Assembly: GCA_001779575.1 (NCBI GenBank)
Contig: MFKM01000002.1
Coordinates: forward strand, 2,866-9,116
DNA: 6,251 nucleotides
From: Candidatus Jorgensenbacteria bacterium RIFCSPLOWO2_12_FULL_42_11
GTDB lineage: Bacteria > Patescibacteriota > Minisyncoccia > UBA6257 > MFKM01
Direction: 5' to 3'
Within the stretch, counting starts at the first letter, position 1; each line of letters starts with the position of its first letter. The notes under the pieces were generated by a model. That model made no database searches. It was not told where the DNA came from and saw only the letters and a list, made by a program, of their open reading frames with translations. Made by a program: the position numbers and the translations under genes. Shown in pieces: positions 1 through 5,117 of the stretch.

Positions 1-20
1 TTTGCTCAACATTGGGTTTC

Positions 21-45
21 GCTCATAAATTTAAACAACATTAAC
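21..45 (+). promoter_or_regulatory. AT-rich leader immediately before rpmJ (repeat copy 1)
   Basis: This 25-nt stretch ends directly at the rpmJ ATG and matches the leader of rpoA (1665-1689) at 22 of 25 positions. The shared core is AAATTTAAAYAACATTAAY. There is no Shine-Dalgarno sequence. It may be a translation-initiation leader; a promoter role is possible, but no convincing -35/-10 pair is visible. Bases 1-20 upstream show only short reading-frame tails that I cannot assign. An infA end would be expected from gene order in relatives, but it is not recognisable here. Confidence 0.5.
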
Positions 46-159
46 ATGAAAGTCCGATCATCGGTTAAAAAAATTTGCAAAAAATGTATATCCGTCCGGC
101 GTCGCGGACGGCTTTATGTTACTTGTTCCACTCCCAAACACAAGCAGAGACAGGGATAG
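46..159 (+). CDS. rpmJ: 50S ribosomal protein bL36
   Basis: This is a 37-residue protein, the normal size for bL36, a small zinc-binding protein of the large subunit. It begins MKVRSSVKKIC and ends PKHKQRQG, both hallmarks of the family. The four zinc ligands are visible as C11, C14, C27 and H32. ATG at 46 is chosen because MKVR is the conserved start; the frame is open to the window edge, but the upstream residues look unlike bL36. Stop TAG lies at 157-159, and rpsM follows after 15 nt. The order rpmJ-rpsM-rpsK-rpsD-rpoA-rplQ is the classical alpha-operon arrangement. No Shine-Dalgarno sequence precedes it; instead it has the AT-rich leader at 21-45. Identification is essentially certain. 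Confidence 0.97.
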   Translation: MKVRSSVKKICKKCISVRRRGRLYVTCSTPKHKQRQG

Positions 160-174
160 AAATTAAATAATAAT

Positions 175-558
175 ATGCGTTTCTTGGGTTTAAACATACC
201 AGACAATAAAAGAGCGGAAATATCCCTTTCCTATATTTACGGCATCGGGATTCCTTCGGCGCGCCGGATTATTAAAGCCGCCAAGATTGATTCCGGGAAA
301 CGCCTCAAGGATTTAGACGCTCAAGAACTTAATCAGTTGAAAGACTATATTGAGAAAAATTATAAAATAGAAGGGGAGCTTCGCCAATCTATTAAGCAAA
401 ATATCAATCGGTTGAAAGAAATAGTCAGTTATCGGGGCGCCCGTCATTTGAGACGTTTACCGGTAAGAGGACAGCGGACCAAAACTAATTCCCGAACCGT
501 CCGCGGCAACGTTCGTCGAACTGTCGGCAGCGGCCGAAGGAAAACGGAACTGAAATAA
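175..558 (+). CDS. rpsM: 30S ribosomal protein uS13
   Basis: uS13 sits in the head of the small subunit and contacts uL5 across the subunit bridge and the P-site tRNA through its basic tail. The 127-residue product has the expected N-terminal segment (IPDNKRAEISLSYIYGIG, about residues 8-25, with the helix-hairpin-helix-type YGIG turn). It also has the diagnostic C-terminal stretch RLPVRGQRTKTNSRT (94-108), followed by a basic tail rich in Arg. Length is close to the family norm of about 118-126. The start MRFLG fits the usual N-terminus closely. The leader is AAATTAAATAATAAT directly before ATG, with no Shine-Dalgarno sequence at useful spacing. rpsK begins 4 nt after the stop. Confidence 0.98.
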   Translation: MRFLGLNIPDNKRAEISLSYIYGIGIPSARRIIKAAKIDSGKRLKDLDAQELNQLKDYIEKNYKIEGELRQSIKQNINRLKEIVSYRGARHLRRLPVRGQRTKTNSRTVRGNVRRTVGSGRRKTELK

Positions 559-562
559 AACC

Positions 563-1015
563 ATGGGTAAAAAGAAAATAGCCACTAAAAGCGAAGAAGC
601 CGTTTTAAAAGAAGGGGTTTCAACTGAAACGGCTTCAGCTCGCCAAAAGGTTCAAAAAGTTAAACAGCGGGTTGAAACCGGGCGCATTTATATCAAAGTG
701 AGTTATAACAATACCGCTATAACCGCCACCGATATTAAAGGAAATGTTTTGGCTTGGGTTACGGCCGGTTCTTTGGGATTTTCCGGCCCCAAAAAGGCCA
801 CTGCTTTCGCCGCCAGTAAAGTGGCCGAAGCGGTAGCCGAGAAACTCCAGCGTTCCGGCCCTTTCAGCGTGGAAGTTTACATAAAAGGCATTGGCGGCGG
901 TCGCGATTCCGCTCTCAAAGCCCTGGCTAATCGCGGCTTTGATATTCTGTCTATTAAAGATATGACTCCGATTCCGCATAATGGCCCTCGGCCGCCGAAG
1001 GCGAGACGGGTATAA
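563..1015 (+). CDS. rpsK: 30S ribosomal protein uS11
   Basis: uS11 is a platform protein of the small subunit lying near the E site. The core runs from about residue 41 (RIYIKVSYNNT) to the conserved C-terminus TPIPHNGPRPPKARRV (135-150), which keeps the Asn-Gly pair (140-141) known in E. coli for isoaspartate formation. The 150-residue length exceeds the usual 129 or so because of a Lys/Glu-rich N-terminal extension of about 20 residues that looks disordered. The loop normally written GPGPGR reads GIGGGR here (109-114), and the usual HNGC is HNGP; both are modest substitutions. It lies 4 nt after rpsM, implying coupled translation, and 26 nt before rpsD. Confidence 0.98.
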   Translation: MGKKKIATKSEEAVLKEGVSTETASARQKVQKVKQRVETGRIYIKVSYNNTAITATDIKGNVLAWVTAGSLGFSGPKKATAFAASKVAEAVAEKLQRSGPFSVEVYIKGIGGGRDSALKALANRGFDILSIKDMTPIPHNGPRPPKARRV

Positions 1016-1041
1016 TTAAACAAAAATAAAACCAAAATTTT

Positions 1042-1653
1042 ATGGTATTTAGAGCAACCGAAAAAAAAGAAAGATCATTGGGAGTCAAGCTTTTTTTAAA
1101 AGCTTTTCGTTGCGCTTCCCCGAAATGCGCCACGATTCGCCGGCCCTATAAGCCCGGCGTTCATGGCAATAAAAAAGGAGGACGAAGGAAAGAACCTTCT
1201 GAATATGGCCGGCAACTTCAAGAAAAGCAAAAAGTGCAGATTACTTACGGTTTGAATAATCGTCAGATGCGCCGGCTTTTCCGCGGTAAAAAGCAAACCG
1301 AAGCAATTTTGGAATTATTGGAAAAGCGTTTGGATAATGTTCTTTTCCGTTCGGGATTGGCCGATTCGCGGATTATCGCGCGTCAATTAATAAACCACGG
1401 CCATTTTGCGGTGAACGATCGGAAAGTGACCATTCCTTCTTATCTTTTGAGGATCGGCGACAAAATAGGTTTATACGCCAATTCTCGGAAATTAAAAGTT
1501 TTTGAAGGATTGGAACTGAAATTGAAAAAAAACGAACCGCCAAAATGGCTGAAACTTGATAAAGAAAAACTGATAGGCGAATTGATTGATAAGCCCCATG
1601 AAGAAAATTGGCCATTTGACCTTAATTTAGTCGCCGAGTATTATTCAAGATAA
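1042..1653 (+). CDS. rpsD: 30S ribosomal protein uS4
   Basis: uS4 is a primary 16S rRNA-binding protein that nucleates assembly of the small-subunit body; in E. coli it is also the translational repressor of this operon. The 203-residue product has the N-terminal domain with RCASPKCATIRRPYKPGVHG (23-42) and the S4 RNA-binding domain from about RLDNVLFRSGLADS (96-109) to about residue 155. It ends in the typical EYYSR. Zinc-binding homologues such as the Thermus protein carry four cysteines in two pairs. Here the second pair remains (C24, C29), while the first is absent because the N-terminus is shorter and reads MVFRATEKKERSLG. The start is fixed: an in-frame TAA lies at 1027-1029 and no other start codon lies between. 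The leader is AT-rich, without a Shine-Dalgarno sequence. Confidence 0.98.
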   Translation: MVFRATEKKERSLGVKLFLKAFRCASPKCATIRRPYKPGVHGNKKGGRRKEPSEYGRQLQEKQKVQITYGLNNRQMRRLFRGKKQTEAILELLEKRLDNVLFRSGLADSRIIARQLINHGHFAVNDRKVTIPSYLLRIGDKIGLYANSRKLKVFEGLELKLKKNEPPKWLKLDKEKLIGELIDKPHEENWPFDLNLVAEYYSR

Positions 1654-1664
1654 AAGAGCCGGAC

Positions 1665-1689
1665 GCTCAAAAATTTAAATAACATTAAT
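1665..1689 (+). promoter_or_regulatory. AT-rich leader before rpoA (repeat copy 2)
   Basis: This is the second copy of the leader found before rpmJ (21-45), with 22 of 25 bases identical, ending two bases before the rpoA ATG. It lies in the 38-nt gap between rpsD and rpoA, the longest in the operon apart from the rplQ-rplM gap. A small GAGC/GCTC stem (1656-1668) overlaps its left edge. There is no Shine-Dalgarno sequence. Its role is unknown; possibilities are a translation enhancer, a regulator binding site or a weak internal promoter. Confidence 0.5.
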
Positions 1690-1691
1690 AT

Positions 1692-2408
1692 ATGACAAAA
1701 CTTTATCATGATCTTAGCGAAACGGTAAAAATAAAGAAGGTTTCCGATGACGGGAAGGCCGGTGTTTTTCATATTGAGGGGCTTTATACCGGTTTTGGTT
1801 TGACTTTGGGCAACGCTTTAAGACGGGCTCTTTTTTCTTCGTTGCCGGGAGCGGCCGTCACCCGGATAAAAATTAAAGGAGTAGGCCACGAATTTACGAC
1901 AATTCCCGGAGTGGCCGAAGACGTCATTGAATTGACTCTTAATTTAAAAAAGATACGATTCAAATTTTTCGCCGATGAGTCTCAAATTCTGACTCTTAAG
2001 ATTAAAGGAGAAAAAGAAGTTAGGGCCGGCGATATTAAAACCAATTCCCAGGTGGAAATCGTTAATTCCGAACTTCATTTGGTTAGCCTGACCGACAAGA
2101 AAGCGGAATTGGATATGGAATTGACCGTTGAAAAAGGATTGGGCTATTTACCGGCGGCGGACCGGAAGTTTGAAAGATTGCCCATCGGCACGATTGTTCT
2201 TGATGCTATTTTTTCTCCGATTACTAAAGTGAACACTTCGGTGGAAAATATGCGGGTCGGTGAACGAACCGATTACAATAGATTAAAAATAGAGATTGAA
2301 ACCGACGGCTCTATTACGCCTTCAGAAGCTGTTTATAAAACGGCCAATGTCCTGAAAGACCATTTTGAGAAAGTTTCCGCGGCCTTGACTCCGGAGGAAG
2401 AGGAATAA
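1692..2408 (+). CDS. rpoA: DNA-directed RNA polymerase subunit alpha, N-terminal domain only
   Basis: The alpha subunit dimerises to nucleate assembly of RNA polymerase with beta and beta-prime. The N-terminal domain is complete: GFGLTLGNALRRALFSSLPG (34-53) is the dimerisation and beta-contact helix, with Arg45 matching the E. coli assembly residue. HEFTTIPGVAEDVIEL (66-81) and ERTDYNRLKIEIETDGSITP (191-210) are also diagnostic. The protein stops at residue 238 with an acidic tail (EEEE), right where the NTD ends in E. coli (about residue 235). The flexible linker and the alpha C-terminal domain, which bind UP elements and activators, are missing. rplQ starts 7 nt after the stop, so no frameshifted CTD is hidden downstream. 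Transcription would have to work without alpha-CTD contacts. Confidence 0.97.
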   Translation: MTKLYHDLSETVKIKKVSDDGKAGVFHIEGLYTGFGLTLGNALRRALFSSLPGAAVTRIKIKGVGHEFTTIPGVAEDVIELTLNLKKIRFKFFADESQILTLKIKGEKEVRAGDIKTNSQVEIVNSELHLVSLTDKKAELDMELTVEKGLGYLPAADRKFERLPIGTIVLDAIFSPITKVNTSVENMRVGERTDYNRLKIEIETDGSITPSEAVYKTANVLKDHFEKVSAALTPEEEE

Positions 2409-2415
2409 ATCGCGT

Positions 2416-2727
2416 ATGATAGATAAAGCCTTTTTAAAAATTTTAGCCAATAATTTGATTTTGCGGGAAAAAATTGAAACTACCGAAAGCCGGGCGAAAG
2501 CTCTGCGGCCTTTCGTTGAACGTTTGGTTTCTTACGGAAAAAAGCAAAATTTAGCCGCTTATCGTCTTCTTTTAAAAAAAATGACCCAGGTCGCTTCGGA
2601 TAAAGTTTATTATGAATTGGCGCCGCGCTACAAAGAGCGCCCGGGCGGCTATCTGCGGATTATCAAACATTCTTTGACCCGAAAAAATGACGGAGCAAAG
2701 TTAGTCACCGTGGAATTTGTTAAATAA
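2416..2727 (+). CDS. rplQ: 50S ribosomal protein bL17, N-terminally short
   Basis: bL17 is a large-subunit protein near the exit-tunnel side. The 103-residue product carries ILREKIETTESRAKALRPFV (15-34), the region normally reading L-hydrophobic-EKI-TT-AKAKELRP, and the C-terminal YYELAPRYKERPGGYLRI segment (65-82). The usual basic N-terminal stretch of about 17 residues (MRHRK-G-KLNR-S-type) is missing; the protein starts inside the first helix. Upstream of ATG 2416 the same frame is open back to a TGA at 2386-2388 and would encode a basic segment (RRKRNKSR), but it has no ATG, GTG or TTG. The rpoA tail codons form a purine-rich GGAGGAAGAGG run 12-22 nt upstream of the ATG. This could act as a Shine-Dalgarno sequence but lies too far away for an ideal one. 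Confidence 0.93.
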   Translation: MIDKAFLKILANNLILREKIETTESRAKALRPFVERLVSYGKKQNLAAYRLLLKKMTQVASDKVYYELAPRYKERPGGYLRIIKHSLTRKNDGAKLVTVEFVK

Positions 2728-2728
2728 T

Positions 2729-2879
2729 ATGCCCAGTAGTGAAAACTCGACTGCTTTTTATAATTAAATTCAGGAGGTTTCACTTAGGGCATTAATAAGA
2801 CATCATATTAAAGCTTCACCATGAATAAAGGTCATAATAAAAAGAGAATTTAATAAGTCGAGTTTCTACTACTGGGCAT
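2729..2879. repeat. MITE-like inverted-repeat element between rplQ and rplM
   Basis: Left arm 2729-2752 and right arm 2856-2879 are inverted copies: 22 of 24 positions pair by Watson-Crick rules, plus one G-U and one A-C. The ends read GCCCAGTAGT and ACTACTGGGC. The left arm begins 1 nt after the rplQ stop and the right arm overlaps the rplM start codon. If the mobile unit is 2731-2877 (147 bp), it is flanked by AT on both sides. Removing it with one AT would give TAATATGGAT, a clean rplQ stop followed by the rplM start. No transposase is encoded. The AT-rich interior holds a TATAAT (2759-2764), an AGGAGG (2772-2777) with no start codon at useful spacing, and further short complementary pieces (2763-2771 with 2846-2854; 2754-2761 with 2837-2844). 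An alternative is a native structured leader controlling rplM-rpsI. Confidence 0.6.
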
Positions 2880-3219
2880 GGATTATATTTTTGACGCTAA
2901 AAATAAAAAATTGGGACGACTTGCTTCGGAAGTTGCCGTTATCCTTCAAGGCAAGAAAAATCCGGATTATGAACCCAGAATGGCGGGAACCGACCGGGTG
3001 ATAGTTAAAAATATCGCCGCGATAGAAGTAAGCGGCCAGAAAGAACGGCAAAAAATTTATTATCATCAGCCGGCGGGATACATCGGCCATCTTAAAGCAA
3101 GAACTTATCGGGAAGTTTTTCAAAAAAGCCCGAAAAAAGTTTTACAACTGGCCGTCCTTAGAATGCTTCCTAAAAATAAATTGCAAGCCAAAAGAATGAA
3201 AAGATTAATAATAGAATAA
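2878..3219 (+). CDS. rplM: 50S ribosomal protein uL13
   Basis: uL13 is an early-assembling large-subunit protein. The 113-residue product aligns from DAKNKKLGRLASEVA (6-20, standard DA-GK-LGRLA motif) through VSGQK (51-55) and YYHQPAGYIGHLK (61-73) to AVLRMLPKNKL (92-102, the family's MLPKN-L signature). It lacks the N-terminal lead-in and C-terminal tail of the 142-residue E. coli protein, as is common in reduced CPR ribosomes (from general knowledge). The start ATG 2878-2880 lies on the right edge of the upstream inverted repeat, so in the folded RNA two of its three bases pair with the left arm. rpsI follows after 4 nt, the near-universal rplM-rpsI pair. Confidence 0.97.
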   Translation: MDYIFDAKNKKLGRLASEVAVILQGKKNPDYEPRMAGTDRVIVKNIAAIEVSGQKERQKIYYHQPAGYIGHLKARTYREVFQKSPKKVLQLAVLRMLPKNKLQAKRMKRLIIE

Positions 3220-3223
3220 AAAT

Positions 3224-3676
3224 ATGCCCGAGAAAACATTAAAAGAAAAAAAGATTGAGAAAGACGACAAGGCTTCGCCCGTGAGGTCGGAAAGGTATTT
3301 TGAGGCGGTAGGCCGACGGAAGACGGCCATCGCCCGAGTGAGGATTTATGGCCGGAAGGGCGGTTTGTTGGTGAACGAAAAAGATTATCAAAAATATTTT
3401 CCCGCCGCTCGTTTTCAGCAGATGATTTTAGCGCCCTTGGAGAAAACCAAATTAGTGGCCAAAATTGACGTTACCGCCAAAGTTTTCGGCGGGGGCATCA
3501 ACAGCCAGGCTGAAGCGGTGCGCCACGGTTTATCCCGGGCCCTGGTTTTGTTTGATTCTAATTTAAAATCCGTTATTAAAAGTTTTGGTTATTTAAGAAG
3601 AGATCCGCGAATGGTGGAGCGGAAAAAATTCGGCTTGAAAAAAGCCCGTCGCGCTCCGCAATGGGCGAAGAGATAG
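3224..3676 (+). CDS. rpsI: 30S ribosomal protein uS9
   Basis: uS9 lies in the small-subunit head, and its C-terminal tail reaches the P-site tRNA. The 150-residue product has the conserved AVGRRKTAIARVRIY start of the core (28-42), GGGINSQAEAVRHGLSRAL (89-107), and the C-terminus RKKFGLKKARRAPQWAKR ending in the expected terminal Lys-Arg. A charged N-terminal extension of about 20 residues (Lys/Glu/Asp rich) precedes the core; the E. coli protein is 130 residues. It starts 4 nt after rplM with an A-rich leader and no Shine-Dalgarno sequence, so it is probably translated by coupling. It is the last gene of the plus-strand operon and is convergent with the pilin cluster. Confidence 0.98.
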   Translation: MPEKTLKEKKIEKDDKASPVRSERYFEAVGRRKTAIARVRIYGRKGGLLVNEKDYQKYFPAARFQQMILAPLEKTKLVAKIDVTAKVFGGGINSQAEAVRHGLSRALVLFDSNLKSVIKSFGYLRRDPRMVERKKFGLKKARRAPQWAKR

Positions 3677-3729
3677 AAAAAAGCGAAATTCTTTTTACTT
3701 GTCGGCAAGCGGGGCATTCTCTTTTATTT
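3677..3729. terminator. Possible weak bidirectional terminator between convergent operons
   Basis: This 53-bp gap separates two convergent operons. A stem AAAAAG (3678-3683) / CTTTTT (3691-3696) with a 7-nt loop is readable from either strand, and a small CTTG-TCGG-CAAG stem (3698-3709) is followed within about 12 nt by a T-rich run (3721-3731) on the plus strand. Neither is a strong GC hairpin directly followed by a U-tract, so the call rests mainly on position. Confidence 0.3.
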
Positions 3730-4203
3730 TTATTGAGTGACAGAAATTACTTGGCCGAGTTCAGCTGATGGGGCAGTGATGGTTACCCGGCCGGCGCCGG
3801 CGGCTTTTTGGATAAAATAACCGGTATCGTAATCGGTGGAGTTGGTATAATGAGCGTCGGCGGCCGAAGGGTCAAAAGACATTGAAGGGAGATAAATCGG
3901 AACAAGACAAGAAGCGATATCGTAATTGCCGGCGCCATTGGCCATTTTGGTGGCGCTGGCGGGGATAGCTCCGGCGGAACAATTTTCTTCAAATACCCCC
4001 TGGTGGTCGGCGTTCCTTTGGGTAACGGCAAGTATGATCGTATTAATATGGGACGCGCGTTGCGTGTTTCTGGCCTGGGCGAATTGATTATCCGGATTCA
4101 GATTAACGATTGCTATTGAAGCCAAAATAATAAAAATGCCGATAACTATTATAAGCTCAATATAAGTGAAACCTTTTTGCGATCCAACTCTATATTCAAT
4201 CAT
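3730..4203 (-). CDS. Type IV prepilin-like protein (class III signal peptide)
   Basis: Read from ATG at 4203, this is a 157-residue prepilin. The leader MIEYRVGSQKG is followed by the processing site G11-F12 and a hydrophobic helix FTYIELIIVIGIFIILASI (12-30) with Glu at mature position 5. This is the pattern cut and N-methylated by a PilD-type prepilin peptidase. The helix continues into a charged amphipathic part (about 39-60), then a small globular head with two cysteines (C75, C99) that could form a disulfide. Its C-terminal strand set ends GRVTITAPSAELGQVISVTQ. The frame is open back to an ATG at 4263, but that start would overlap the upstream gene by more than 50 nt and add an uncharacteristic leader, whereas 4203 leaves a 7-nt gap. 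It is last in the minus-strand cluster. Whether it is a major or minor pilin, or a pseudopilin for DNA uptake or secretion, cannot be told from sequence alone. Confidence 0.88.
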   Translation of the reverse strand: MIEYRVGSQKGFTYIELIIVIGIFIILASIAIVNLNPDNQFAQARNTQRASHINTIILAVTQRNADHQGVFEENCSAGAIPASATKMANGAGNYDIASCLVPIYLPSMSFDPSAADAHYTNSTDYDTGYFIQKAAGAGRVTITAPSAELGQVISVTQ

Positions 4204-4210
4204 TTTAAAA

Positions 4211-4591
4211 TTAAAATTTAGAAATTTCTTCCAGGGAAACAATTCGCCAAGTGTAAGCGTCAACCGTTAATTTAAGATTGACGGTTATATTGTTTATTTG
4301 AGAAGTGGCTTTGATAATTTTCTGGGCTGGAGGAGATTCAATGGCCAGGAGAGAGCATTGATAATTGCCGATTGTTATTATTTCATTGCCGGCGTAAGAG
4401 CTGTTATAAGCTAATTGGAGCTGGGCGTAATCAAGGCAGGATTGCGTTAAGTAATAAGCGTTGGTGTTTAAAACAAAGTCGCGATTTCCTAATCTTGAAA
4501 TAGCGGCTGAAAGACCCAGGGAAACGGCAATGGTTAGGCATAGAATCGTCAGAATGATGGTTGTGATAATCGCGATATAGCCCTTTCTCAT
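4211..4591 (-). CDS. PilX/GspK-like pilin-like membrane protein
   Basis: This 126-residue protein starts MRKGYIAIITTIILTILCLT, a very short basic leader (MRKG) followed by a single hydrophobic helix (about 5-30), then a mostly beta and Ser/Asn-rich head. The layout resembles PilX- or GspK-type minor pilins, including AYYLTQSCLDYAQLQL (45-60), similar in pattern to the AYY-AESC-EEAL-L stretch seen in such proteins (from memory of the family). The predicted cut is G4-Y5. Mature position 5 is Ile rather than Glu, as is typical of GspK-like tip subunits. Cysteines C52 and C79 may pair outside the membrane. Its ATG overlaps the stop of the preceding prepilin gene as ATGA, so translation is probably coupled. 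The assignment to a specific family is tentative. Confidence 0.75.
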   Translation of the reverse strand: MRKGYIAIITTIILTILCLTIAVSLGLSAAISRLGNRDFVLNTNAYYLTQSCLDYAQLQLAYNSSYAGNEIITIGNYQCSLLAIESPPAQKIIKATSQINNITVNLKLTVDAYTWRIVSLEEISKF

Positions 4592-5085
4592 TTGATTAAA
4601 ATAAATTTATCAATAGTGACCGAAGCGACATCATTTTGCATATTGGCTACTAGTCGGATTGCGTTTTGGTTGTCCAAAGTTAATTGGTAAAATGTCAGGT
4701 CCGTGACGGTTACCAAATCGTTGGTTATCGGGATAGCGCCGGCGCCGCCGGTTGTCAAGCGAATGGCGTTATTGACTAAATCAATAACCAAGGGATTGTC
4801 GGCGAAATTTGTTTTGTTGATTGAAAGAGTGGCGCTTGTGGCGCCGGGAGCGGGCGCGTTAACGGTGTCCGCGCTTCTAAGTAGCCAATTAATTTTTTGA
4901 ATTAAAAATTTTTGATTTTCCGCGAGTTCTATTTGCTGACGCGTTCGGTTGCTTGAAAAAATAATTTGTTCGGTAATCAGCAAAAACGAACTAAGAATGA
5001 CGGCGATAATCCCGATGTAAATAATGGTTTCCATGAGAGTAAAACCGCCGTTATTGGTTTTTGGTATTGTTATTTCGTGATTCAT
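4588..5085 (-). CDS. PilW/GspJ-like prepilin
   Basis: Read from ATG 5085, this is a 165-residue protein with leader MNHEITIPKTNNGG, the cut site G14-F15 and the helix FTLMETIIYIGIIAVILSSF (15-34) with Glu at mature position 5. The following amphipathic segment QIELAENQKFLIQKINWLLR (51-70) and the beta-rich head resemble PilW/GspJ-type minor pilins. It has no cysteines. An alternative ATG at 5106 would add seven residues (MLGVKIY). I prefer 5085 because it gives a more usual leader length and is preceded by an AT-rich stretch like the neighbouring starts, but neither start has a Shine-Dalgarno sequence. TGA at 4588-4590 overlaps the next gene's ATG and shows TGA acting as a stop here. Confidence 0.85.
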   Translation of the reverse strand: MNHEITIPKTNNGGFTLMETIIYIGIIAVILSSFLLITEQIIFSSNRTRQQIELAENQKFLIQKINWLLRSADTVNAPAPGATSATLSINKTNFADNPLVIDLVNNAIRLTTGGAGAIPITNDLVTVTDLTFYQLTLDNQNAIRLVANMQNDVASVTIDKFILIK

Positions 5086-5117
5086 GTAAATTTTAACACC
5101 CAACATCTGACATCTAA

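Noticed and set aside
1..45. Tail of infA or another upstream gene
   Set aside because: Two frames end at 28 and 44, but the few residues visible do not match a recognisable IF-1 C-terminus.
635..979. Long minus-strand frame across rpsK
   Set aside because: It is an opposite-strand shadow of a certain r-protein gene and has no family features.
1656..1668. GAGC/GCTC hairpin as a terminator before rpoA
   Set aside because: The stem is only four base pairs and is followed by A-rich rather than T-rich sequence.
2729..2767. Twelve-codon reading frame MPSSENSTAFYN starting right after rplQ
   Set aside because: It lies in the left arm of the inverted repeat and is too short to support as a gene. 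It may simply be the displaced original start-codon context, though a leader peptide cannot be excluded.
2821..2853. Ten-codon frame MNKGHNKKRI inside the element
   Set aside because: No Shine-Dalgarno sequence at useful spacing, no recognisable product, and an AT-rich chance background.
4204..4263. Longer start for the last prepilin gene (ATG 4263)
   Set aside because: It would overlap the upstream gene's 3' end by more than 50 nt and precede a textbook prepilin leader that already has its own ATG at 4203.
4588..4590. Recoded TGA (glycine, as in some CPR lineages)
   Set aside because: TGA here is a natural stop overlapping the next ATG, and no TGA occurs inside any confident gene, so the standard code is enough.
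4703..4900. Plus-strand frames inside the pilin cluster (also 5194-5403 and 6007-6216)
   Set aside because: They are antisense to well-supported minus-strand genes, and their composition mirrors those genes.
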